The notes beneath the pieces are model-generated. The model made no database searches. It worked only from the letters and a program-made list of their open reading frames with translations, and had not been told where the DNA came from. This document shows positions 10,745 through 22,014 of a stretch of 64,000 nt of DNA, piece by piece. The position numbers and the translations under genes are program-made. Origin of the DNA: Triatoma infestans (Eukaryota; Arthropoda; Insecta; Hemiptera; Reduviidae); contig JAAEAF010006540.1 in assembly GCA_011037195.1 (NCBI GenBank), forward strand, positions 18,441-82,440, in the 5' to 3' direction. Every line of letters begins with the position of its first letter. Position 1 is the stretch's first letter.

Positions 10745-10998
10745 TTTTAAAATATATCAACAATAAGGAGGGCGCTTTTTTTTCTCTCAGTTTATTTTTA
10801 TTTTTTTGAAGTACATCAACATGTTACGGTTATTCACATTCGGAGGCGTGTCAGTGTTCTCTCTGCCTTCGTTTCTTAAAGGCAGTGTTGTTTCGTTAAA
10901 GACAAACTACCCATCATCACCGGGAAATGAGATGACGGGGCTCTTAGAAAGAGAAAATCTAAGGGTATCACTGACGAAAGAAGGGCTGGGCGCCGAAA
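10745..10998 (-). mobile_element. Diverged SINE
   Basis: The minus strand shares GATGGGTAGTTTGTCTTTAA and AAAGGCAGTG-like pieces with the common SINE body, plus CTAAGAGCCCCGTCATCTC. The tRNA-like head is degraded. The long plus-strand ORF here (10806-11078) only bridges this SINE and the next repeat. Confidence 0.5.
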
Positions 10999-11004
10999 GC
11001 GCCA

Positions 11005-12006
11005 TGTGGCCCATGGGACTCACACAACTTTCCCTTATTCCAGTTCTCAAAATTATAATTGACAAATTTTATAGTTAGTGTGTCAAAAATTTAATGAAAT
11101 TCCTCGAAAACTGAAAAAAAAAAACTGTTCAGTAAAAGCGCCCTTCCGGTTTACTAATTTTCTTGAAACTCGGAATTTTTGGCCATCTATTTATTTCTTA
11201 TTACTTTTGTTTGAATGATAGAATTGTATAATCAACTATGATACCACTTTAGAGAAGCTATAACCACAACTCTCCTCCAAAAGTGTTCTTAAATGAATTT
11301 TCCCAGAGAAATGTTTTAAATATAAAAGATGTAGATCATTGGATGCTTAGTTTATATAAGAAGTTTCAAGAAAATCGTCGGAGCAATTTTTGAGAAAATC
11401 GGGAAAAAGTGAAAAAAAAATCATTTAGTAAAGTGTTAAAACAAACGCACTTTCGGTTATCCAATTTTTTTAAAAAATTCGGAATTTCAACAACATATTC
11501 GATTCTAATTAACATTATTTTGATGACAGAACTTTCTAATAAACTGAAATAGCAATTAAGATGAAAACCTAACCTCACTCCTCTCCCCAGAAGTGCCCTT
11601 AAATGAATTTTCCCGGAGATATGTTTCAAATAAAAGTTGTAGCTCATTGTATGTATAGTTGATATACGAGTTTAAAGAAAATCGTCGGAGCCATTTTTTG
11701 AGAAAATTGCAAAAACGTAAAAAAAAACAACTAGTAAAGTGGTACTTCCGGTTGAGGAATTTTGACAGATAATCCACCATTAGATCCCATAGTGATACCT
11801 AAACGTAATATCAAGTTTCAATTTTCTACAGTTTTTCATTTTTGAGCTATGCTGTAAACACACACACACACACACCATTTGCTAAAAATCACTTTTTTGG
11901 ACTCAGGGGAGGACCTCAAAACTGATATTTCCGGTGAAAACTCGATATCGAAAATTGGACACGATTACAATACTTCCTCCTCTTACTAGGTGTAAGAGAA
12001 AGTAAA
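11005..12006 (-). mobile_element. HINE-like modular repeat, copy 5
   Basis: Read on the minus strand it has ACTTTCTCTTACACCTAGTA, a short (GT)n tract (plus-strand CA at about 11858-11873), and modules ending near 11050. It shares two diagnostic variants with copy 4. Its hairpin end faces outward at 12006, opposite to copy 4. Confidence 0.85.
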
Positions 12007-12086
12007 AAATGAAAAGGTGGAAAATACTGACCATGTTATTGTGAGGAGATATTTTCCGTGATCGCCTGCTCCTTTTTTTTGGTCAT

Positions 12087-12121
12087 CGATCGGTTACGGG
12101 CGTTCGCCCATCATCAGGATG
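12087..12121 (-). ncRNA. Hammerhead-like motif, F1b left arm
   Basis: Minus strand: CAUC, CUGAUGA (exact consensus), helix II GGGCGAACGCCC, GUAA where GAAA is expected (one substitution in the core), CCGAUC, then GAUG pairing with CAUC. The core substitution would be expected to inactivate it. Confidence 0.55.
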
Positions 12122-12246
12122 TTTTTGTTAAACCATGTAATAACATAGACTTGCACAGGGCAATTACAGTTGATACACTCAACTGTATTTGTGGATCAAC
12201 TGTATTTGCTCTATGCAAGTCTATGTTATTACATGTTTAACGAAAA

Positions 12247-12284
12247 CATCCTGATGATGGGCGAACGCCCGAAACCGTTCGATG
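12247..12284 (+). ncRNA. Hammerhead ribozyme-like motif, F1b right arm
   Basis: Stem I CAUC (12247-12250), CUGAUGA (12251-12257), one U, helix II GGGC-GAAC-GCCC (12259-12270), GAAA (12271-12274), CCGUUC with the presumed cleavage after C12280, then GAUG (12281-12284) completing stem I. All fixed core bases of a type I hammerhead are present. Helix III would be only ACC/GUU and is mispaired at its middle base; 8.3 kb and 12.1 kb relatives suggest an ancestral palindromic ACCGGU. Such a short helix III is known for Penelope-associated hammerheads, which may work as dimers. Confidence 0.6.
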
Positions 12285-12344
12285 ACCATAAAAAGAAGCA
12301 GGCTATCACGGAAATACTTCCGATACTGAGAATGTATTTTAATT

Positions 12345-14185
12345 CAAGTTAAAGTAACTCCATTTCTCTATAACCTGTTCCATTTTTTTTTTTTTTCTGG
12401 TCATGGTTCCAAAGACCCTTTGGTATAACCTCATATCCTCTGTATCTGGGATTTGTTTTCGTATATTGCCGCTAGATGTCAGGCTAATTACAATAATGTT
12501 ACTTTTACATCTAGTGAGAGAAAGTAGTATATAACTCACTAGTGAGAAAAAGTTGAACTTTAGCCTCTGATTTTATGTAAATACGTAAAATATAGTTTCA
12601 CCACCTATTTGCCATTAAGATGCATTATATGTTTTGCAAGAATTCCAAGTTAGAATGTCCAAGAAAAAAAAGAGAGAGGAAAGAAAAATTACTATTTTTT
12701 TTAAATATTTCGATGATTGTCTCACAGTATTGTTTTCCTTCCGATTCTGTCCAACAAGTTCTTCATATTTTCAACTCTTTCTACACCCGCTTCAATTCAC
12801 TTATCAAATAAAATCCAACAACAAACATAATCCTTCTACAAACATATCACATCTCTTTAAGTCATCCCAAATTCACACAATGATAATAAAGTAAAGATTA
12901 TAAAAATCTTTAGAAAAAATGGTAATCCTTGTCACCTCATCCATAAATGTCATAACCAATAACCTTCCACGTAATCCTCCATTGCAAATAGCTCTTCCAA
13001 CATCCCTCCCACAATAACTTAAATATTTTTCGGGGGTTTTCAAAAGGTTCAAAAAACATAACATAACAATAGCACATACATCAGACAATACCCTGAAGAC
13101 ACTTGATTCAAAACTGAAAGACTCCCCCCCCCTACACACACACACACCAAGGATTACTCCGTTCCCAGTGACAATACCCAGCGATTTATATTGGGACCGA
13201 TCTCATAATATTGAAAAATAGGATATACCAACATGAATGTGACTGTAAAAAAAACAAAACAACTAAAGACCCAATGACAGCTTTAACACGACATCATAAA
13301 CAGAAATTTTATCAAGGTACAGTTTTTGACAGAGAAAACAACAGGACTAAGTGAAACATACAAAGACGCACATAAAACAAACATAAACATGCAATCAACT
13401 GCAGAAATGACAGGAATAACCTTTATGACATTCAATTACTTACCTACTCACAATTTCTGTGGTCATTATTCCCAAACACATTAGTAAAAACCTTGGTTTT
13501 CCCCAATTTCCAGACCCTATCTCTTCCGTTCTTTTGTAGTCTCTGATTATTATAAAAGACACTTAAGGATCCAAAAAAAATCTCCCAGCTACACAGAACA
13601 TTACATTACACTTTGCACAATACACAAAATACATTTTTGTAAGTTATGTTTCATTTTTCTGTTCTGCATATAGTTTTTTTTCTATATTTATATTATATAT
13701 AATACGTATTTTTTTTTTGTTTTATAATATTTACACCACATTTCTTCAATGTCTTTTTTTTTTTTTTTTTGGTATATTTCAACTTTTTTGAATCCATATG
13801 TTTCAAAGATTGTAGCATAAACAATATCTTGTAGGCCTTGTAAAAGATATTTTTTTTTTGTTACGTCTGCCTGAACCTCACGGAATTTTAAATCTATGTA
13901 CACTAAAATTCCAAAATAACCTTGATTTATGGTGCAATATGTAGTTAAGAGGATTGGAGACAACCGTATGTGGGATAAGGGCAAATCATGTCGACCTCCG
14001 TAGAATATGCCATAGATCTTCCTCTGTATGGACAGTTTTGTAATGTTGAGAAGGACTTTCACCATATTATAGTATTATATCCAAATTATATGGAGGAAAG
14101 TAAGAATCGGTTTGATCTACTATATAGAAGCACCCTTCCACCACGAAGACATTCTATCTTCAAACAATATGTTCATCTTGACTGC
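12345..14185. other. Gene-free stretch
   Basis: It contains two partial HINE-like end sequences (AGTGAGAGAAAG near 12513 and 12540) and a (CA)n tract at 13136-13146. Open frames up to 125 codons, such as 13688-14065 minus, are Lys/Tyr-rich, depend on poly-T/poly-A and show no recognisable family. Confidence 0.45.
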
Positions 14186-14188
14186 ATT

Positions 14189-14260
14189 AGCAGAAATACT
14201 TACATCTATTTTAGAAGTTAATCATAATTAACTTCTAAAATATGTAAGTATTTCTGCGCT
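14189..14260. repeat. Short near-perfect palindrome
   Basis: AGCAGAAATACTTACATCTA on to TTTTAGAAGTTAAT returns inverted as ATTAACTTCTAAAATATGTA on to AGTATTTCTGCGCT, ~34 bp per arm with a 4 bp spacer. AAGTATATATGTAAAATATG repeats follow. It may be the core of a small foldback. Confidence 0.7.
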
Positions 14261-14562
14261 ACTGATGTAAGTATATATGTAAAATATGTAAGTATATGAG
14301 TTACTGATGAAGCGAGCAAACGAGTAGGAATGCTAATGCAAAACAAAATGATTAAAATAAAAATTATATAGAAATAACAAAATAATTTAGAATGAGAATA
14401 ATATGTGCTCTATTGCAATGTGGAAGAGTTAGGGAAAAAAAGGAGTACTTGGAGGAGTTTAATGAATTTAATTTTTTAGTGTATTAATTTATATGAACCC
14501 AGTATAACAGCCAATTGTTTCTTTATTCTTGATTAATAATTCTACATTATTTATTTATTCTT

Positions 14563-14602
14563 TCACAACGTTTCAACACTCAGCGTGTTTCTTTTCAAGG
14601 GA
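14563..14602 (-). ncRNA. Hammerhead-like motif, F3 left arm
   Basis: Minus strand: UCCC, UUGAAAA, helix II AACAC-GCUGA-GUGUU (five perfect pairs), GAAA, CGUU, GUGA. Stem I has one mismatch here; the right arm has the intact pairing. Two core positions differ from CUGANGA. Confidence 0.5.
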
Positions 14603-14911
14603 TTTATAATTAAATCTTAGTAGAATCTTTTTATTTGATTTATTTTATCTAATTTTGCACCAGTATAAGATGAGACCATAAGCGTTTTTATAAATGAGGT
14701 GGGACGCAATAACACAACCACAAATTTGAAAATAAATAACTGACTACATATGAAAAACGAAATTACAAAACCACGTGGAACCATAATATGATGAATATTA
14801 AAATTAATAATAAAAACACCAGACAATAAGGGAATAGTTCCTACAATTGGACAAGTAACAAATCGTTACAATTCAGTAATAAAAAAATAAAAAATTAAAC
14901 AATAATGAACT

Positions 14912-15120
14912 GGACTAGCAACGCGGAGATCACGGGTTCGAATCCAGCCGTGCTACCCTTAGATTTTCTCTTCCTAGGAGCCCCTACAGCTCACTGTCCG
15001 GTGATGGACAGTGTTGTCTGTAACGGGAGAACACTGTCCGGAGGCCGGCAGTGCACCGAGAAGGCTCCGGGCGCAAATGACCACAGATGTTGAGACGCCT
15101 TAAATTAATAATAATAAAAA
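14912..15120 (+). mobile_element. 5'-truncated SINE with 11 bp target duplication
   Basis: It is flanked by AATAATGAACT at 14901-14911 and 15121-15131. B-box-like GGGTTCGAATCC lies at 14934-14945; the A box is missing. The body reads CTACAGCTCACTGTCCGGTG then ACAGTGTTGTCTGTAACG, GGAGGCCGGCAGTGCACCGA, and the tail is (AAT)n/A-rich. Confidence 0.85.
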
Positions 15121-15302
15121 AATAATGAACTATCAACAAATTGTTCAGACTCACCTTATACTGGTGCAAAATTAGATAAAATAAATCAAATAAAAAGATT
15201 CTACTAAGGTTGGTATAAAAATCTATGGACAACTAGTTAATAATGATATGTTTCTCTCATAATATATACAATATTCAATGTAATTTCAGATTTAATTATG
15301 AA

Positions 15303-15341
15303 TCCCTTGAAAAGAACACGCTGAATGTTGAAACGTTGGGA
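15303..15341 (+). ncRNA. Hammerhead-like motif, F3 right arm
   Basis: UCCC (15303-15306), UUGAAAA (15307-15313), helix II AACAC...AUGUU, GAAA (15330-15333), CGUU, then GGGA (15338-15341), fully complementary to UCCC. Helix III would be the palindrome ACGU. The core deviates from CUGANGA at its first and sixth bases. Confidence 0.5.
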
Positions 15342-15429
15342 AAGAATAAATAAATAATGCAGAATTATTAATCAAGAATAAAGAAACAACTGGCTGTTAT
15401 ACTGGGTTCATATAAATTAATATACCAAA

Positions 15430-16960
15430 TCAATTACAATTAATCAACTAATAATATAAAGAAACTACTAATTAATTTTTTAATATACATCGGTAAAAAT
15501 TCCAGAGGGAAGCTGCTTGGATGAGGTAGGATTTATGGAAGATTAGGAATATACAGGTACTAAGATATGTATTGATATGATCTGGTGTATTTACTATAGT
15601 GGTATGGTTTAAAATGAAATAGAGGAATGTAGGTAGGCAGATTGTTGATACGAGGTGTGGAATACTTACTGGGAATTATTCCACTTGCTAAAGATTGGGA
15701 TTCAGGTGGGCGGGGTAATAAGAATAAGTTCTTTTGAACTGTACATTTATTTCCGTCACTACACGTAAATTACAGTGACAACCCGATTCCTGGTCTCCAG
15801 CGGGCAACGTTGTTGTTCAACGCACTGGTAATGGCCTGAACAGTGATGTAGATCACATGCAAATGCTAGGTACTGGCGTCTGAAGCTGTGGATGCGTGAA
15901 CAAGCCCCACGATCCATCTTCTAATCAATGGAGGACCAGCTCTAAACAAAAAATAGATCAATAGTAACACCTTTATGAATCACTACAAAAAAAATAATGT
16001 ATTTAAAATGCCACATGTCTTGTGATAAGTTAAACAACTCCCATTAAGGATCATAATATGATAAAGTTATACACCCTTGAAATAGGTGCTGGCAGAAGTT
16101 AATGTAACACATGCAAGAAGAGTTTAATTAACCAACAGAAATATCTGGATGTGAAAATTCCCAGGTTACGAGAAGTGAGATAAAAGTGGTATATCTGACT
16201 GGCCATACTGTTGAGTAAGGCTGTGTTATTCAGCTATTAAAATCAACTGGTATAGTTCCTTAAATGAGTTAATATAAAAGATTAAATAATGAATGACACT
16301 GCGCTTGAAGCTGTCAGTGATGCAAATTGGATCGTTCCAATTGAGTTGATGATTACAGTAATGTATGCAATATTGTAAAATGCTTTTTTAAGGTTGCCAA
16401 GTCCTCAGCTAGTGAAGTAAGAATGTTAAAGTAGATATTTGCAATAATAATAATAATAATTAGAGGAAATTGGGATGGGAAAGGAAATAATAACCACCAG
16501 CCTTGGCGTCCCAACCTGATAAAGAATTAATTGCGAAGTTGCAATAGCTCCTCTTGAAGGTATTTGAGACGAGATGTCTTCAATAAAATTAGATTCAGTT
16601 GTAAGAATTAGCTGCTTGGAGCTGTAATAAAGTTGAGTTCCGGAAGAAGCATGTGCTGCAGTATAAAAGATGGCGTCAATGGCCAGGAGCAAAAAAACAA
16701 CTAGTACAGTATGGCACTTGAAATAGAACTAAACTCAATGAGAGAAGTGCAGCCCTATTAAGCGCTGCTTACTAGATCAAACACGTTAGACAACATGATC
16801 CTTTAATCAACCAAAAGTTGATGCAGTATTGTGCAAGGCACTAATTGTAATGCAGTATAAAACAAATAAAAAATAGCATGAATTCTCATATAAATAGAAT
16901 AATAAAAAATACTACTGGATCAACGTGTGACCAGTCAAAATTCAAACACAGTAAGGGGGG
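15430..16960. other. Gene-free stretch, mixed composition
   Basis: GC is higher locally (about 15770-15950), but I find no long conserved frame, splice-consistent exon, terminal repeats or named element. (AAT)n lies at 16444-16461. It could be a decayed element. Confidence 0.4.
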
Positions 16961-16969
16961 GCTCCCACA

Positions 16970-17558
16970 ACTAATGTCCCCGCCGTTATCAATTAGCGTA
17001 AAAATACGCGGCATGAGGGTCCAATGGAACCCATCTCGCACAAGTTTTTTTGTACTGCAGCTTATTCTGAATAATGTTATGGCAGTTCTAACGCTCGCGT
17101 GCACTTCTTCAGCTGTCAGTTCAACAGTAATACGCCTGTTGTTCTGGATTAACGCGTTAATGCGAGTTTCAAGGGACAAGCTTCAACTTCAACCGGTCGT
17201 CCACTGCGATGTTCGGCCAATTTTAAACTGTTCTAACCATTTGTAAACATTCGAAAAGTTCAAACAATTATTCCCGTGCACTTTCAATATTATTTCGTGG
17301 ATTTCACTGCCTTTGATATCCTCTGTTAAAAATCTAAAATCTAATCATTAAGCGTTGTTCTTCCGAGGTACAATATTCGAGCGGACTCGCCATAGTTAAC
17401 TGAATACGTTTGAACTTATGTTTACCAAATACTCTCGAACAGTTGATGAGAAACTAAGTACAAGGATGCTAATTTGACGCACTGAAACTATTGTATTGAT
17501 TAAATAAACCGTTTCTCAGCTACAGGGATTTGTCTCGTCACTTATTGAATGACCCTCG
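16970..17558 (-). pseudogene. Mariner transposase remnant (5' half)
   Basis: The right end is a TA (17559-17560) followed on the minus strand by CGAGGGTCATTCAATAAGTG, typical of mariner-type ends. A start codon lies at 17393 (MASPLEY). Downstream, in shifted frames, are NFSNVYKWLEQFK, ETRINALIQNNRRITVELTA and CARWVP, the order expected of the N-terminal and pre-catalytic part of a mariner transposase. At least two frameshifts break it. No DDE catalytic residues or left terminus remain; homology fades near 16970, so the 3' half is lost. Inactive. Confidence 0.75.
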
Positions 17559-17560
17559 TA

Positions 17561-17984
17561 GAAATGACTTTGAAAATGAATATTACTAACAGTTATTGTC
17601 TGCTGAAGGAAGGTTTTAACAAGGTATTTATTAACTATTGTAGAATGGACGTGATATGGTGGTGAGAATGAGACAGAGTTTCATATGCTGGCTCTTCGGT
17701 GATGCCATTGTAAACTCGCCACTACATAATCGAAATATCGATCGATTTAATTTTAATAACAAATGCTCGCAAACATGTTCAGAGAATATATCTCGATTCC
17801 TTTCTAATTGTGCAAGCGTTTCTAAACTTTTACGAGTGATCGGAAGATACATAACTTGTGTGTTGCGATTTGAAAGTTAACACTGAATCCAATGAATAGC
17901 ATTACTTGAAAAATTTAATAAATTTCAGTTTTTGAAGAAATAAGTTCTGGGTTATCAAAATCAATAGAAGCTTTAGAGAAAGTT
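17561..17984. other. Gene-free stretch
   Basis: Short opposing open frames (for example 17631-17880) have no recognisable features. No RNA gene or element seen. Confidence 0.4.
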
Positions 17985-19565
17985 TTACTTTCTCTTACTT
18001 GTGTAGGAGATAGTATGGTGTCGTAGTTTTGAAAAGGTTTTTCTTTCACCAAAAAGTGTTTTTTAGGAAGTGTTTGTGTGTGTGTTTTTGTTGTGTATGT
18101 TATTATTTTGTATAACATGTATGTTGAAAGTATATGATCAACTTAACTAAAAAACGATAAATCGAAGAAAACTGAAACTTGATATTATCATTTCGGTGCT
18201 ATCAGTAGACACGACAATAACATTTTCGTCAATGTACCACTTTCTTCAATGGATTTTTTTTTATTTTTTCTTTTCTGCAATATTCTCCAACTGTTAACTG
18301 TTCCTTTAAACCTGATTCTTCCAGGTTCTTGACTTAAAAAGACCTACAATTATTATTTGAAACATTTTTATTTGGGGAAATTCATTTTAGATCTTATCTA
18401 AGGGGGAAGTGGCGTTTAGGTTATCATATAAAATACAATTGAAATATATTTTACGATATTATCTATATAATTATTAATAAGAACACAAATATGTTGACAA
18501 AATTCTGAATTTGAAGAAATCGGCTCACCCCAGAACTGCAACTCGCTTTATACCATATATATACAGGGTGTCCCAAGGTATATGGATAAGACTTTTTCTC
18601 GGAAACTAAGGTAGCTAGAAAAAACTTAAAAAAACGTGTCCCTGTAGGTTTTTTGTTAGAAATCCAAATTTAATTTGCAAATTTGTTTTGGTGCTTCCAG
18701 AAGCTAGATACAAGCACCAACTTCATTTTTTCAAATAGGGAGGTGTGGTTTTTATTTAAGAAATAGATTCCTCTATTTTTTGTAAGAAAAATTTACTTGA
18801 ACGGTTTTTTTATTCTTTGAGCGATATTTTGCAAGTTATGAATGAAAACATGATTCCTATAAGAAATTTCAAAATGATATTATAACGGTTTTTTGATTGA
18901 ATAAGAAGAAAAGTACTATTTTATTATAAATTTTACTCCTCTTAATTACAGATCTTGCTCGAACTGGCCACCACCATTAGAGATGTATTTCTTTGGTCGT
19001 AAGGTACAATTAGCAGGAAAAAGCATGTTGTATGCACTCTATGGTGGGGGCCAGTTCGAGCAAGATCTGTAATGAGGGGTAAAATTTATAATAGAATAGC
19101 ACTTTTCAATTCTTATTCAATCAAAAAACTGTTATTATAGGAATTATGTTTTCATTCATAACTTGTAAAATATCGCTCAAAAAAGAAAAAACCGTTCAAG
19201 TAAATTTTTCTTACAAAAAATAGAGGAATCTATTTCTTAAAAAAAACCACACCTCCCCATTTGAAAAAATAAAGTTGGTGCCTGTATCTTGCTTCTGGAA
19301 GCACCAAAACAAATTTGCAAATTAAATTTGGATTTCTAACAAAAAACTACGGGGACACGTGTTTTTTAGTTTTTTTTTAGCTATCTTAGTTTCCGAGAAA
19401 AAGTCGTTATCCATATACCTTGGGAACCCTGTATATATATACACATCTTTAAGTACGTATATGTGAATTTGGAAACTGGATAAACCCGTATTAATAAATA
19501 AATAAATATCAGTATACATGTTGCAAGAGAAAGCCGTATGTATGTTTTAAACCAGATTTTTTTTT
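17985..19565 (+). repeat. Old HINE-like copy split by a foldback element
   Basis: It begins ACTTTCTCTTACTTGTGTAG with GTGTGTGTG near 18075, and passes through one degraded module. After the insertion at 18564-19431 it resumes and ends CAAGAGAAAG...AAACCAGATTTTT. It is much more diverged than copies 1-6. Confidence 0.7.
18564..19431. mobile_element. 868 bp foldback element, CAGGGTGTCCC ends
   Basis: The outer ends CAGGGTGTCCCAAGGTATAT and the inverted CAGGGTTCCCAAGGTATATG are flanked by TA within TATATA on both sides. Arms of ~430 bp pair almost throughout (for example TTTGTTTTGGTGCTTCCAGA with TCTGGAAGCACCAAAACAAA), around the centre ATTACAGATCTTGCTCGAAC / GTTCGAGCAAGATCTGTAAT. There is no transposase. 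It resembles a Tc1/mariner-mobilised foldback MITE; the superfamily is inferred from the TA and the ends only. Confidence 0.85.
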
Positions 19566-22010
19566 TAAACAAATAAAAGATAATAAAATTTTGTTGCTAA
19601 TTAATTAGAATTGAATTTTATTATTTGAAGATTAAGGGTAAAAAAAAAAATTAAAAAAAATATATATTGCAAATAATTTTGATCTACATATACTTTTTCT
19701 AATCTCTCACTTTTACTTGACAGGTTAATATTACTTTAGTAATTAATTTTTGTCATTTAATTGATTTAAAAAGTTAGTGTTGAAACTAATCTCACATATC
19801 TTAGCCAAATGAATCACAAAAGAACATTTTATAAATTCATGTTTTATTTTGTTTATTCCAAGATAGAAAATAGAATCAATATTAATATACAGTAATAAAA
19901 AATAAAATAGGTTACCTAGTGAATGTACTCATTTACATTTATACAATATTTTCACTTAATTACTGAGCATTATTGAAAGTAAAGGATTAGTGCAGTGTGC
20001 TTTGTAAGAAATCAAGAAATAGTTGTTTAAAAAACACTACTACAAGATCAACAACTGATCAATTGTGATTAATGGGCATGGAAAATTGAAAACAATGAGA
20101 TATTTCAACTGATGTTCAATAAGATTCTGGAATATGTGATAGATGCAAGAAATTTTATCTATTTAAATTAAAGAAATTGAGAAAAATGCGAGCTTGTTAG
20201 CAAAAAGTAAGTAGGTAGAAGAAGTACTGTTACAGGAAGAGTTCATGAACCTTGATAGCATTGTCTACCCCTTCTTCTCACAGGGGAAGATTTGAAATAA
20301 CAATTAGAAGACATTCCTTCAAGAGAATCTGAGCTAGACATTCACCAGAACACATGAGGACTGTGCCAGTTATAAATTAAAACATAAGAGTTTATTCCAA
20401 GTAATTTCAGTAAATTAATAAGCATATTGCCTATGTTATTGAATAGCATTAAAAATCTTTAAAGAAAATATTTAATTTAATCTACCAGTGTTTTCTTAAT
20501 TATTCTTATTACTTCTCTCTCTTAAAACTTACAAAACAAGCCATTTTACTAAACCGCTCGTGCTACACTAACTACTACTACAAACACACAACAACTCAAC
20601 ACACCAATAACATTTCAAATAAATTGTATTTGAAAACGCTTTTCTAAGTGTATTATAGAAAATTGTTGGTTGGAGGAACATGTTGGTTTATCCCGGATAT
20701 AGGAACCATAAAAAATGTGATTATTATATTATATAACACAACCAAGCAGCGCTTTCTCCAAGCAGCACCCAAAAAACAAAACTTCAAAATGACAGTTGGG
20801 GCGTAAATTGATGTGGATGTATCGGCAGATTCTGCAAATTATGGCGGCTATTCATAGATGGCCAGATTATGGTTGAATGGGGGACATGCCTATTTCACCT
20901 GAAAGGATCCACCTCTACAGCTGTCGCCAGAAGGGCTGAATCTAAGGAGAGATGAAGCCAAGTTTCCAGGCTCATATTACCCGCTCTGAATTTGTATTAC
21001 CCTCTCTAAAACCAGATCCGTGGAGCCTATGATTTATAAAGTGCTTTCCTTCTCTACTTGGGATTAATTTTGGAAGTGGCTATAATGGAGTTGTTGAGGA
21101 GAGAAATTAGTTTTGATAAAATGAACGAGATATGAAGACACTAATATAATGTAGCTAAGTTTATACTAACTGCACTGGACTTTATAATGAAAATGATAGA
21201 ATGAATGGTGTGAGTAAAGATATGACACGATGCGATGTACAATTGTATGGTTGTATCTGATAGAACCTTTAGATAGATTCCCACTGGCTTATATACACAG
21301 GTTTCCCACTCTAGTCTGCTTAAGTCAGAGAGTAGTCCCTGTTAACCAGAGAGGGCCTCTCTTCTCTCTGCTGTGGTTGCATTATCTTTACAGTACCATT
21401 ACAGTGGCGTTTGTCCGAATTTGATTAATTTGATGTGGCAAAATCGCCCTAGAAAAATTTCTAGATTCAACTAGGTCATTTTTTGTTTTAAATCGCTCAC
21501 AAATCGCATAGATCTTTCCACAAACTGATATAAACATAAAGTAGAAGAAAGTAAAAGGGGTACCTAATAAGGAACTTTTGGTAAACAAGTTTTAGTAAAG
21601 TACTGTTGAGGATTAAGAGAGAAAAAAACGCATAGACTTTTGTTAAACCCCACTATAAGCTTATCACTTGTTTTGGAAACATTTTTCTTGGCAATTTTAT
21701 TATTTTGGGAATCGGTGACCTTAGACTTTCCTCTAAAGTCTTATTACAAAACACTGCATTGTATAATAACAAAACAATTAAATAAAGAAGAAAATCGGTT
21801 TAATCAAAGTGCGCGACTTCCTGAGTGAGTTTCTGAGTTTGTGAGAGGGAGCTCTATAAATTGGAAATGCCTAATTTTAAACATTTTCCGGGGAAAAAAA
21901 CATTTTAAGGACTTTGTGGTAGGTTTAAGAAGGAGATAATTAGAGAGATAATTTAGGTGAGTAAGAAATAAACTTGCAGATGTGATGAACACTGATGATA
22001 TACGCTTAAC
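19566..22010. other. Gene-free stretch (2.4 kb)
   Basis: AT-rich to 20600, then more mixed sequence (20600-21450) with no exon, SINE or transposon that I recognise. TATA-like TTATATACAC lies at 21288 without other promoter context. Open frames stay below 67 codons. Confidence 0.4.
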
Positions 22011-22014
22011 ACGA

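Larger units (their letters stand above)
12036..12335. mobile_element. Foldback element F1, copy b, with hammerhead motifs in both arms
   Basis: The arms pair over ~135 bp: CCGTGATCGCCTGCTCC on the left with GAAGCAGGCTATCACGG on the right, and ACTTGCACAGGGC with GCTCTATGCAAGT towards the centre. The centre near 12165-12200 also holds ACAGTTGAT / ATCAACTGT. There is no coding sequence. Each arm carries a hammerhead-like core (12087-12121 minus; 12247-12284 plus). Confidence 0.85.
14480..15424. mobile_element. Foldback element F3 (945 bp) with hammerhead motifs, split by a SINE
   Basis: The left end TATTAATTTATATGAACCCA returns inverted at about 15403-15424. Inner arms TTTTTATTTGATTTATTTTA (about 14627) and TAAAATAAATCAAATAAAAA (about 15178) also pair. 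The arms are ~200-270 bp. Each arm has a hammerhead-like core (14563-14602 minus; 15303-15341 plus). The SINE at 14912-15120 sits in the loop with its own target duplication, so it is younger. Confidence 0.85.

Noticed and set aside
10806..11078. 90-codon ORF just after the basic-protein gene
   Set aside because: It runs across a decayed SINE into a HINE-like tail; no coding features.
13688..14065. 125-codon ORF on the minus strand
   Set aside because: Lys/Tyr-rich translation of AT-rich DNA with homopolymers; no motif, no splice or start context.
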